From: AM-1111 sp046302135 | GTDB taxonomy: Bacteria; Bacteroidota; Bacteroidia; B-17B0; Aurantibacillaceae | Assembly (NCBI GenBank): GCA_046302135.1 | Contig: JBKCIQ010000115.1 | Coordinates: forward strand, 1 to 6,645 | DNA length: 6,645 nucleotides | Direction of reading: 5' to 3' | Shown: positions 1-5,662 of the stretch, piece after piece | Numbering within the stretch: position 1 is the stretch's first letter | How the letters are laid out: every line of letters begins with the position of its first letter | The notes under the pieces: generated by a model | Told to the model about the DNA's origin: nothing | Database searches by the model: none | Seen by the model: only the letters and a program-made list of their open reading frames with translations | Program-made: the position numbers and the translations under genes

Positions 1-1
1 C

Positions 2-847
2 TACAAAACAAAACTAACAATTACTCCAAATGATTTTAATTTTGATCAAAATTGGAATGATACATTGTTCGGTTACCATCATTTTTCAAATTACTATTCC
101 TTTGATGATGGAACTGCTGAGTCAGGCTATGGATTAAACCAATATGGCTCTATGATGGCTGTTAAAATCAACTTAAATGTAGCTGATAGTTTAAAAGCTG
201 TAGATATCTATTTTGATCCTATAATAAACATTCCATCAATTTTAAATTCAACTTACAACATATGGGTTTGGAACGACAACAATGGCTTACCTGGGGACTC
301 AGTGTATGCAGACACATTAAGAAATCCGGCTTTTTTAAATAATCAATTTCAAAACGCATTTAAAAGAGACACTTTGAAGAAAACGATTTATCTAAATCCC
401 GGAACTTATTACATCGGAATTAAACAAACAGGAAATCTCCCATTAAATATTGGTTTTGATAGAAACTACGATCATCAAGACAGAATGTTTTACAATACTA
501 ACGGTACTTGGCTCAACTCATCCTTTAAAGGATCATACATGATAAGGCCTGTTTTCGGAAAATATGAGCTTGGTCAAAGCATAAAATATTTATTTGCGAA
601 CGATAAAAAAATAACGATTTTCCCAAATCCCACCTCAGACATAATAAATATCAAATTAACTGACTATAACCCGAACGATGATTTGAAATTATCTATTTAT
701 GATGCAACCGGTAGAATTATAATAAATGATAAAATAAACAATAATCAAGTTTTAGATTTATCGAATTATAAATCAGGAATTTATTTTATTCATCTTTATG
801 ACAGCAAGGGAAATATTTATAAAAGTAAAATTCTTTTGCAACATTAA
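2..847 (+). CDS. Secreted protein with T9SS type A sorting domain (5' partial)
   Basis: This is the C-terminal 281 residues of a larger protein. The frame is open from base 2 with no stop, so the true start lies upstream of the window and the TTG at 65 is not a credible start. The last ~80 residues form a type IX secretion C-terminal domain: the hallmark IFPNPTSD, then a beta-rich stretch with LSIYDATGRII, and the ending GIYFIHLYDSKG...SKILLQ. In this family the domain directs export across the outer membrane by the Por/T9SS machinery and is usually cleaved, leaving the protein surface-anchored or released. The upstream part contains YYSFDDGTAESGYGL, a motif I recall from Bacteroidota secreted proteins, followed by a beta-sandwich-like region (IWVWNDNNGLPGD, GTYYIGIKQTGNLPLNIGFD). 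I see no catalytic motif. The function of the mature domain is unknown and the missing N-terminus could carry an enzyme. Confidence is high for the sorting domain. Confidence 0.9.
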   Translation, partial: YKTKLTITPNDFNFDQNWNDTLFGYHHFSNYYSFDDGTAESGYGLNQYGSMMAVKINLNVADSLKAVDIYFDPIINIPSILNSTYNIWVWNDNNGLPGDSVYADTLRNPAFLNNQFQNAFKRDTLKKTIYLNPGTYYIGIKQTGNLPLNIGFDRNYDHQDRMFYNTNGTWLNSSFKGSYMIRPVFGKYELGQSIKYLFANDKKITIFPNPTSDIINIKLTDYNPNDDLKLSIYDATGRIIINDKINNNQVLDLSNYKSGIYFIHLYDSKGNIYKSKILLQH

Positions 848-867
848 TTCCTAATTTTTTTTGTCTG

Positions 868-1932
868 GTGGTTGAAGATTTAGAAATACATGAAGAAGAT
901 CAGGATTTGTTTGAGCATTTCAGGATTGAAGTGGACAAAGGACAAGAAATGATTCGTATCGATAGATTTTTAACAGCAAGAATAAAAAATGCATCACGAA
1001 CAAAAATTCAGTACGCATCAGAGGCAGGTAGCATACTAGCAAATGGCAAAGCCGTAAAATCAAGCTATAAGATTAAACCGGGAGACATTTTAAGTATAGT
1101 ACTTCCCCACCCTCCGAGAGAGATAGAGTTAATACCACAAAATATTCCGATAAATATCATTTATGAAGATGATGATGTTGTTGCAGTAAACAAAGAACCT
1201 GGAATGGTAGTTCATCCTGCATACGGGAATTATTCCGGAACTCTGGTGAACGCATTATTATTTCACTTTAAACAACTTCCAGTATCAAAAACCGCAGTAT
1301 CTGAAGAACTATCAATTGACAGACCAGGGCTAGTTCACAGGATTGATAAAAATACATCAGGGATTTTAATTGTTGCAAAAACTGAAAAGGCAATGGTAAA
1401 ATTATCAAAAGATTTTTTCGACCGAAACCTAGACAGAAAATATTATGCTTTAGTATGGGGAAACATTAACGATGATTCCGGAACAATTACAGGAAATGTA
1501 GGGAGGGATTTAAAAAATAGAAAAGTGATGTCTGTTTTTCCGGAAGGTGATTACGGAAAACATGCAGTAACTCATTATCGTGTAGTTGAAAGATTCGGTT
1601 ACGTAACCTTAATTGAGTGCAAACTGGAAACAGGACGAACACATCAGATTCGTGTACACATGAAATTTATTGGTCACCCGATATTTAATGATAATGAGTA
1701 TGGTGGAGATAGAATTTTAAAAGGAACAACTTTTACCAAATACAAACAATTTGTAGAAAACTGTTTCGCCATTTGCCCAAGACAAGCCTTGCATGCCAAA
1801 ACACTTACAATCAAGCACCCAAGAACCGGAAAAGAAATATCTCTAGTTACCGACTTGCCGGAAGACATGAGGATACTGTTAGAGAAGTGGAGGAATTACT
1901 CCAAGTTCAATAAAGATACCGGAGAGGAATAA
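868..1932 (+). CDS. rluD: RluD-type 23S rRNA pseudouridine synthase (RluA family)
   Basis: This enzyme isomerises uridine to pseudouridine in RNA. By family the target is most likely helix 69 of 23S rRNA, as for E. coli RluD, but target specificity is inferred. An acidic N-terminus (EDLEIHEED) leads into an S4 RNA-binding domain (about residues 28-80, RIDRFL...ASRTKIQ...G.ILANGKAVK). The catalytic domain follows, with RPGLVHRIDKNTSG at 152-165; Asp160 is the expected nucleophile. GRTHQIRVH at 256-264 and the C-terminal PRQALHAKTL segment are also typical. At 354 aa it is slightly longer than E. coli RluD (326). The start is GTG: an in-frame stop lies at 826-828, no in-frame ATG lies between it and 868, and the next ATG (949) would remove the conserved-looking EHFRIEVDKGQ segment. 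It begins 20 nt after the T9SS gene with no terminator visible between them. A related RluA-family paralogue with another target remains possible. Confidence 0.93.
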   Translation: MVEDLEIHEEDQDLFEHFRIEVDKGQEMIRIDRFLTARIKNASRTKIQYASEAGSILANGKAVKSSYKIKPGDILSIVLPHPPREIELIPQNIPINIIYEDDDVVAVNKEPGMVVHPAYGNYSGTLVNALLFHFKQLPVSKTAVSEELSIDRPGLVHRIDKNTSGILIVAKTEKAMVKLSKDFFDRNLDRKYYALVWGNINDDSGTITGNVGRDLKNRKVMSVFPEGDYGKHAVTHYRVVERFGYVTLIECKLETGRTHQIRVHMKFIGHPIFNDNEYGGDRILKGTTFTKYKQFVENCFAICPRQALHAKTLTIKHPRTGKEISLVTDLPEDMRILLEKWRNYSKFNKDTGEE

Positions 1933-2050
1933 TATTTGTTGTTTAATTTTCTCTTTTTGGGAACATAAATACTGAAATTTAAATTAAAATTTAAAATGAA
2001 AGGTGGCATCTATTTTATTGTTGAATTAGAAAACAATTAAAAATAATGCT

Positions 2051-2719
2051 ATGAAAACAGATGCAGAAATTCAAAGAGATGTTCTGGAAGAACTTAAATG
2101 GGAGCCATTTTTAAAAGCTAGCGAAATCGGCGTTTCGGTAAAGAACGGTGTAGTAACGCTAAACGGTACTGTTGATACCTATTCAAAAAAACTATCAGCA
2201 GAAAAAGCTAATAAACGAGTTGCAGGAGTAACCGCCGTTGCACAGGACATTGAAGTTAGAATAACTGACGGCGGTAAAAGAAACGATTCTGATATTGCAG
2301 GTACAGTAATCAACGCTCTTAATTGGAATAGTATGATTCCTAAAGAAAAGGTAAAAGTTAAAGTTGAAAACGGATGGGTTACTTTAGAAGGTGATTTAGA
2401 CTGGGAATATCAGAAAAAGGCTGCCGCGCGATCAGCAGAAAACTTACTGGGTGTAACCGGAGTCACGAACTTAATTAAACTGACACAAACAGTTCCGCCT
2501 TCTGAGGTGCGTCAAAAAATAAAATCTGCATTTTTAAGAAGTGCAACAATTGATGCAGACAAAGTTCGTGTGGATATTACCGGTGGAAAGGTAACATTAT
2601 CAGGAAAGGTAAAATCTTGGGCTGAAAAAAAGGAAGCAGAAAACGCGGCATGGTTGGCACCTGGAGTTAACACGGTTGAAAACAACATTGAAATTGACCT
2701 TAAGGTTTTCGCGTATTAA
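2051..2719 (+). CDS. Triple BON-domain protein, cytoplasmic
   Basis: This 222-residue protein consists of three consecutive BON domains at about residues 5-70, 79-146 and 150-217. The repeats align by eye on the core G-x-V-T-L-x-G: NGVVTLNGTV (32-41), NGWVTLEGDL (107-116) and GGKVTLSGKV (178-187). Each is followed by a charged Lys/Glu/Ala-rich helix and a GV...V.N.I-type strand (VAGVTAVAQDIEV, LLGVTGVTNLIKL, APGVNTVENNIEI). BON domains are thought to bind phospholipid or act as scaffolds, as in OsmY and Kbp. Unlike OsmY this protein has no signal peptide (it begins MKTDAEIQRDVLEEL), so it should stay in the cytoplasm. The second repeat carries WNSMIP, resembling the 'W...vp...v.V.V..GwVtLeG' pattern of stress-associated BON proteins. 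The gene stands alone, 118 nt after rluD, and ends at a strong terminator. A stress or envelope role is an inference; the precise function is unknown. Confidence 0.9.
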   Translation: MKTDAEIQRDVLEELKWEPFLKASEIGVSVKNGVVTLNGTVDTYSKKLSAEKANKRVAGVTAVAQDIEVRITDGGKRNDSDIAGTVINALNWNSMIPKEKVKVKVENGWVTLEGDLDWEYQKKAAARSAENLLGVTGVTNLIKLTQTVPPSEVRQKIKSAFLRSATIDADKVRVDITGGKVTLSGKVKSWAEKKEAENAAWLAPGVNTVENNIEIDLKVFAY

Positions 2720-2739
2720 AATTATTAATTATCATTTTC

Positions 2740-2773
2740 AAAAAGGTCGTCTAAATATTTGACGACCTTTTTT
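2740..2773 (+). terminator. Rho-independent terminator after the BON gene
   Basis: A perfect 12-bp stem (AAAAAGGTCGTC at 2740-2751 with GACGACCTTTTT at 2761-2772) encloses a 9-nt loop and is followed by a T run. It starts 20 nt after the BON stop codon. Because the left arm begins with an A run, the hairpin could also stop leftward transcription that escapes the tRNA terminator. Confidence 0.9.
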
Positions 2774-2829
2774 ATTAAAATTCATATCGGAAACCTACGT
2801 TTGTTTCTCATTTTAAAATTTAAACGAAA

Positions 2830-2843
2830 GATCTCATGAGATC
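2830..2843. repeat. Perfect 14-nt palindrome between convergent terminators
   Basis: GATCTCATGAGATC is fully self-complementary. It lies between the BON terminator and the terminator of the leftward tRNA transcript, where no promoter is expected. It could be a protein-binding site or a chance palindrome. It does not extend beyond 14 nt, since both flanking bases are A. Confidence 0.4.
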
Positions 2844-2846
2844 ACT

Positions 2847-2882
2847 TCAAAAAAAAATCTCTCCCGATAAGAGAGAGATTTT
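2847..2882 (-). terminator. Intrinsic terminator of the tRNA transcript
   Basis: Read on the minus strand, AAAATCTCTC pairs with GAGAGATTTT (plus-strand arms 2854-2863 and 2873-2882), giving a 10-bp stem with a 9-nt loop. It is followed by a U run encoded by the A tract reaching back to 2849. It starts 3 nt beyond the 3' end of tRNA-Ser. A slipped register using the GAGAGAGA repeat is also possible. Confidence 0.85.
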
Positions 2883-2885
2883 CTG

Positions 2886-2976
2886 CGGAGAAGGGGGGAT
2901 TCGAACCCCCGATACAGGTTTAAGCCCGTATGACGGTTTAGCAAACCGTTGGTTTCAGCCACTCACCCACTTCTCC
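2886..2976 (-). tRNA. tRNA-Ser(GCU)
   Basis: The minus strand folds as a 91-nt class II tRNA. The acceptor stem is GGAGAAG with CTTCTCC and the discriminator is G, as usual for serine. The D arm contains GAGTGGCTGAAACC. The anticodon stem is ACGGT/ACCGT with loop TTGCTAA, giving anticodon GCT (reads AGC/AGU). A long variable arm follows (CATACGGG...CCTGTATC), then the T arm GGGGG-TTCGAAT-CCCCC. The 3' CCA is not encoded: the genomic sequence after the discriminator reads CAGAA, so CCA must be added enzymatically. It lies 34 nt downstream of tRNA-Leu on the same strand, probably in one transcript. Confidence 0.97.
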
Positions 2977-3010
2977 AACTTCTAAAGAACTCCTTTAAAC
3001 CCTTGTTACG

Positions 3011-3092
3011 TACCCAGAACGAGACTCGAACTCGTAAGCCTTACGGCATACGCCCCTCAAACGTACGTGTATACCAATTCCACCACCTGGGC
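3011..3092 (-). tRNA. tRNA-Leu(GAG)
   Basis: The minus strand folds as an 82-nt class II tRNA. The acceptor stem is GCCCAGG with TCTGGGT (G-U wobbles at both ends) and the discriminator is A, as expected for leucine. The D arm contains GGTGGAATTGGTATACAC. The anticodon stem is TACGT/GCGTA with loop TTGAGGG, giving anticodon GAG (reads CUC/CUU). The variable arm is a short hairpin (TGCC-GTAA-GGCT) and the T arm is ACGAG-TTCGAGT-CTCGT. CCA is not encoded. It is the first gene of the tandem Leu-Ser pair and lies 60 nt downstream of the NADAR gene's stop codon. Confidence 0.97.
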
Positions 3093-3114
3093 AAAAGAAC
3101 AAAACTTAGGGCTG

Positions 3115-3122
3115 CAAATTTA
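3115..3122 (-). promoter_or_regulatory. Candidate Bacteroidota -7 element for the tRNA pair
   Basis: The minus strand reads TAAATTTG, an exact match to the TAnnTTTG -7 consensus of Bacteroidota vegetative promoters. It ends 23 nt before the first base of tRNA-Leu, leaving room for a short leader. I see no TTG at the usual -33 spacing (the nearest is about 31 nt upstream), so this is a half-match in AT-rich DNA. Transcription from the NADAR gene could also run into the tRNAs. Confidence 0.4.
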
Positions 3123-3152
3123 ATAATTTAAAGGAAAATACTGAAATTAACC

Positions 3153-4079
3153 TCAATTTTTAAGAGAGTCTCTTAACTCCATCCAAATTTTACCAAGTTT
3201 GTTTTCACCCAATAAAGAACCATTTTCAATATAACCTCCCCAAAATAAGGATTCAGGTTCTCTGTCCTTTTTTGAAAAGGCATTATCAAATAATATTTTA
3301 TCACCCGTAGCCAAAAGTTCATTGCTTAAAGCAGGATTTTGTGAAAGCTTCATGCTAATGATTTGCTTAAGATTATTAAAATCTTCATCACTTGTTGGCT
3401 TAACACTCATTAATGGAATATTTGTTTTCTTTTTAGCAATAAACTTTACTGCCATAGGATTTGTTTGCTCAGAAATTGCTTGTTGTATCTCAGGATTATT
3501 AGAAAAACGCAAAGCCTGAAACAAAGCCTCTGCACATATCCATTTTTTTCCATCCTTTTCAATAGGATACTTTGCCATATTAGACATCCATCCGTATGCT
3601 TCAGCAACTTTATTAAATGCGATAAATCCTTCAGGTATTGCAGGTGCTTCAGACTTTTCAACTTTTTTCTTTGCTGTTTTAGTCTTTTTGCCCTTAACTG
3701 ATGCCGCAGGTTTTTCAACGTATAAAGAAATCTTTAATACATCGTGATAAACAGGCTGTAATTCCGGGTTACCCTTAAAAAATCCACCAAGATATCTAGA
3801 GTCATTTTCGTAATAATATGGAATCTGAATTACTCCATTTTCATTTACTTTGTAATGAACACCTGGAGGTAAATTTGATTCAGTGCTTAACTCCCCATTC
3901 TGCACCTCAACGCGATGCTTTACACCAAATTTTCCTGATACAGATCCATTATTAATTGCAATTTCATCACCCTCCCTAAGTTCTAACGTGCAATTTTCAG
4001 AACAATTCAACGACACATTCTTTTTAAGTATCAATGTCGATTCATGACCTAATTCAGATAAAAAATCCTTGTAATTCAT
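3153..4079 (-). CDS. NADAR-family protein with unrecognised N-terminal domain
   Basis: This 308-residue protein has three parts. Residues 1-~123 form a beta-rich segment I do not recognise, with Cys26 and Cys30 in LNCSENC and a tyrosine patch (IPYYYENDSRYLGGFF, 86-101). Residues ~124-145 are a Lys-rich linker (KGKKTKTAKKKVEK). Residues ~152-306 are a NADAR (DUF1768, YbiA-like) domain: YGWMSNMAKYPI, AEALFQALRF (Glu184), MKLSQNPALSNELLATGD, LFWGGY and GENKLGKIWMELR. Known NADAR proteins cleave N-glycosidic bonds, either in early riboflavin intermediates (RibX-like) or in ADP-ribosylated guanine in nucleic acids, opposing DarT-like toxins. Relative to YbiA (sEHyfQA), the His after the key Glu is Ala; I recall this EALFQALRF form from another NADAR branch, so activity is not excluded. 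Typical NADAR proteins are only ~150-180 aa, so the N-terminal half is extra. No DarT or riboflavin gene adjoins it. No signal peptide is seen, so it is probably cytoplasmic. The substrate is unknown. Confidence 0.88.
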   Translation of the reverse strand: MNYKDFLSELGHESTLILKKNVSLNCSENCTLELREGDEIAINNGSVSGKFGVKHRVEVQNGELSTESNLPPGVHYKVNENGVIQIPYYYENDSRYLGGFFKGNPELQPVYHDVLKISLYVEKPAASVKGKKTKTAKKKVEKSEAPAIPEGFIAFNKVAEAYGWMSNMAKYPIEKDGKKWICAEALFQALRFSNNPEIQQAISEQTNPMAVKFIAKKKTNIPLMSVKPTSDEDFNNLKQIISMKLSQNPALSNELLATGDKILFDNAFSKKDREPESLFWGGYIENGSLLGENKLGKIWMELRDSLKN

Positions 4080-4210
4080 TCAATTTGTTTAAGATTGTAA
4101 ACTTAATTATGTTATTTGGCTTTTACAAGTTCTATCTTAAAATATTTAAAAAAATTTCTTTAAAAAATAATTATTCATTAATTATCCGAAAATATTGTAT
4201 ACCACTAAAA

Positions 4211-4246
4211 TTGAATCAATAATTTGTTTTAAAAAATTAGATTCAA
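4211..4246. promoter_or_regulatory. Bulged inverted repeat in the divergent intergenic region
   Basis: TTGAATC (4211-4217) pairs with GATTCAA (4240-4246). Inside it, after a 2-nt AA bulge, TAATTT (4220-4225) pairs with AAATTA (4234-4239). This gives 13 bp around an 8-nt loop. It sits in the 223-nt AT-rich spacer between the divergent NADAR and transporter genes, 57 nt before the TTG start at 4303. It could be an operator or a leader hairpin. Chance is possible given the base composition. Confidence 0.35.
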
Positions 4247-4259
4247 GAATGCATATTAA

Positions 4260-4310
4260 ATGAAGTTTTACATTACATTTATTAAACATTTAAATAAAGT
4301 AATTGCTTAA
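4260..4310 (+). CDS. Possible 16-codon leader ORF overlapping the transporter start
   Basis: An ATG at 4260 opens a short frame encoding MKFYITFIKHLNKVIA. Its stop (4308-4310) lies just past the TTG start codon of the transporter at 4303, so the two frames overlap by 8 nt. Such an arrangement can couple translation of the downstream gene. There is no convincing ribosome binding site, and AT-rich DNA yields short ORFs easily. Reported only as a candidate. Confidence 0.15.
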   Translation: MKFYITFIKHLNKVIA

Positions 4311-4995
4311 AACCAAAAAAGAAATTTCATTCGTACTTATGTCTGGTATTTTCATCACCAATGCAATAGTTGCAGAGATGATAAGTGCTAAGGAGGTTGA
4401 TATTGGCATTTTCCCAATAATTGCAGGAATTGTACCCTGGCCGGTTGTTTTTCTTCTAACAGACATAATGAATGAATATTATGGAAATCAGGCCGTGCAA
4501 AGATTGTCTTGGATAACAGCTGGATGTATTGCTTTTTGCTTTGCTGTTGTATATGTTGCCGTTCAGCTTCCGTTTAGTCCTACCTCATGGGCCAAAGAAG
4601 AAGAGTTTAATAAAATTTTTGCGGGATCTCTTTGGATTATGCTTGGTAGCATCATTGCTTTCATTGTTTCTCAATTTGTAGATGTAAGAATGTTTTGGTT
4701 GATGAAAAAATTAACAGGAAATCGTTTTATTTGGCTCAGATCAACTGGCTCTACCGTTGTTTCCCAATTAATAGATTCTTATTTGGTTTTATTAATTGGT
4801 TTTTATTTACCGGGTAAAAAAACATTTAATGATGTTTTGTACTACGGAATAACTGGATATACCACCAAGCTTGTTATAGCCATTTGCCTTACGCCATTAA
4901 TTTATCTTCTTCATTTCGGAATCAAAAAATTAATTGGAAAAAAGGAAGCAGAAAAAATGGCCTTAGAAGCAACAGAGGAATCGTTTAAAAAATGA
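4303..4995 (+). CDS. yhhQ: Queuosine precursor transporter (YhhQ/VUT family)
   Basis: This 230-residue integral membrane protein has about six hydrophobic segments (roughly residues 8-29, 36-54, 69-90, 108-127, 148-168 and 180-206). It carries the family's signature polar motifs: LTDIMNEYYG (52-61), SQFVDVRMF (123-131) and WLRSTGSTVVSQLIDSY (144-160). YhhQ proteins import a queuosine precursor (preQ0/preQ1 or queuine) for modifying position 34 of tRNAs with GUN anticodons; which precursor is used here cannot be read from sequence. The start is the TTG at 4303. An in-frame stop at 4300-4302 lies directly before it, and the first in-frame ATG (4339, residue 13) would cut into the first membrane segment. 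The C-terminus is a charged tail (KKEAEKMALEATEESFKK). It is the first gene of a three-gene cluster, with the rhomboid 16 nt downstream. I see no preQ1 riboswitch-like sequence upstream. Confidence 0.9.
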   Translation: MLKTKKEISFVLMSGIFITNAIVAEMISAKEVDIGIFPIIAGIVPWPVVFLLTDIMNEYYGNQAVQRLSWITAGCIAFCFAVVYVAVQLPFSPTSWAKEEEFNKIFAGSLWIMLGSIIAFIVSQFVDVRMFWLMKKLTGNRFIWLRSTGSTVVSQLIDSYLVLLIGFYLPGKKTFNDVLYYGITGYTTKLVIAICLTPLIYLLHFGIKKLIGKKEAEKMALEATEESFKK

Positions 4996-5011
4996 AGAAT
5001 TTAATTAAAGT

Positions 5012-5662
5012 ATGAATATTCTGACATACGGACTTATTGCCTTTACATCAATATTTTCATTTACAACATTCGGAAATGAAATCAAGTTGAATAAATATGC
5101 TTTTACTCCATACCTTATAAAAAATAATAAGGAGCATTATCGGTTTCTCTCTCATGCTTTCATTCATGCGGACGAAATGCATTTGTTTTTTAATATGCTT
5201 GGTTTATATTTTTTCGGGATTTACCTCGAAGATTATTTCTGTATTGCCATGTACGGTCCAGTAGTTGGGAAAATTGTTTTTCTTTTATTTTACACTACAG
5301 CAATATATGCCGCCTCTTTGCCCCAATATTTCAGGCAAAAAGACATTAGGGGAGTTTCATCGATTGGAGCAAGCGGTGCAGTTAATTCAATTGTGTTTGC
5401 ATATATAATGGTTAATCCAACCAGTAAATTAAGTTTTTTTCTTATCCCTATTGGTATTCCTGCGTGGATATTTGGCATTTTCTATTTGGGAATGAGCTAT
5501 TATCTTTCAAAAAGAAAAAGAGGAAATACTGTAATTGATAATATTGACCATTCTGCACATTTTTGGGGAGCCCTTTACGGAATTGTTTTTGTCTGCACCA
5601 TCAATCCTCCTATATTAATTGAATTTTTCATGAAAATTTTTGGCTTTAATCTTTTTTCATAA
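5012..5662 (+). CDS. Rhomboid family intramembrane serine protease
   Basis: This 216-residue polytopic membrane protein has the rhomboid core of about six membrane segments. It matches the family pattern in order. HAFIHADEMHLFFNM (48-62) holds the conserved His and Asn of the HxxxN motif (His57, Asn61). GASG (119-122) holds the catalytic Ser121. DHSAHFWGALYG (179-190) holds the catalytic His183. Both members of the Ser-His dyad are present, so it should be an active protease that cleaves transmembrane substrates within the inner membrane; the substrate is unknown. A relatively long loop (PQYFRQKDIRGVSSI) precedes the active-site serine. The ATG at 5012 comes 16 nt after the transporter stop, and its own stop overlaps the next gene's ATG (TAATG), so the three genes are probably cotranscribed and the last two translationally coupled. 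The length is normal for a minimal bacterial rhomboid. Confidence 0.92.
   Translation: MNILTYGLIAFTSIFSFTTFGNEIKLNKYAFTPYLIKNNKEHYRFLSHAFIHADEMHLFFNMLGLYFFGIYLEDYFCIAMYGPVVGKIVFLLFYTTAIYAASLPQYFRQKDIRGVSSIGASGAVNSIVFAYIMVNPTSKLSFFLIPIGIPAWIFGIFYLGMSYYLSKRKRGNTVIDNIDHSAHFWGALYGIVFVCTINPPILIEFFMKIFGFNLFS

Noticed and set aside
1674..1868. 64-codon minus-strand frame
   Set aside because: It lies wholly antisense within the pseudouridine synthase coding region, which carries the conserved motifs.
1981..2000. AT-rich partial inverted repeat AAATTTAAATTAAAATTT region before the BON gene
   Set aside because: It is imperfect and made only of A and T, so it is expected by chance at this composition.
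2949..3131. 60-codon open frame on the + strand
   Set aside because: It runs antisense through both tRNA genes, and its product has no recognisable features.
3322..3718. Open frames on both strands inside the NADAR gene (3322-3519 +, 3465-3701 +, 3446-3718 -)
   Set aside because: They are alternative frames of the 3153-4079 gene, whose minus-strand product has clear family motifs.
3153..4079. DarT/NADAR toxin-antitoxin pair
   Set aside because: There is no DarT-like ADP-ribosyltransferase gene on either side. The neighbours are tRNAs and a transporter.
4034..4222. 62-codon + frame spanning the start of the NADAR gene and the spacer
   Set aside because: It is low-complexity, rich in Ile/Leu/Lys/Asn as expected for random AT-rich DNA, and overlaps the true minus-strand start.
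4080..4302. Possible preQ1 riboswitch upstream of the queuosine precursor transporter
   Set aside because: I found none of the GC-containing conserved segments of a preQ1 aptamer; the region is almost entirely A and T.
2886..4995. Link between the two tRNAs and the queuosine transporter
   Set aside because: Queuosine is placed in tRNAs with GUN anticodons (Asp, Asn, His, Tyr). The tRNAs here read GCU and GAG, so they are not substrates.
5290..5478. 62-codon minus-strand frame
   Set aside because: It lies antisense to the rhomboid core, including the GASG active site.
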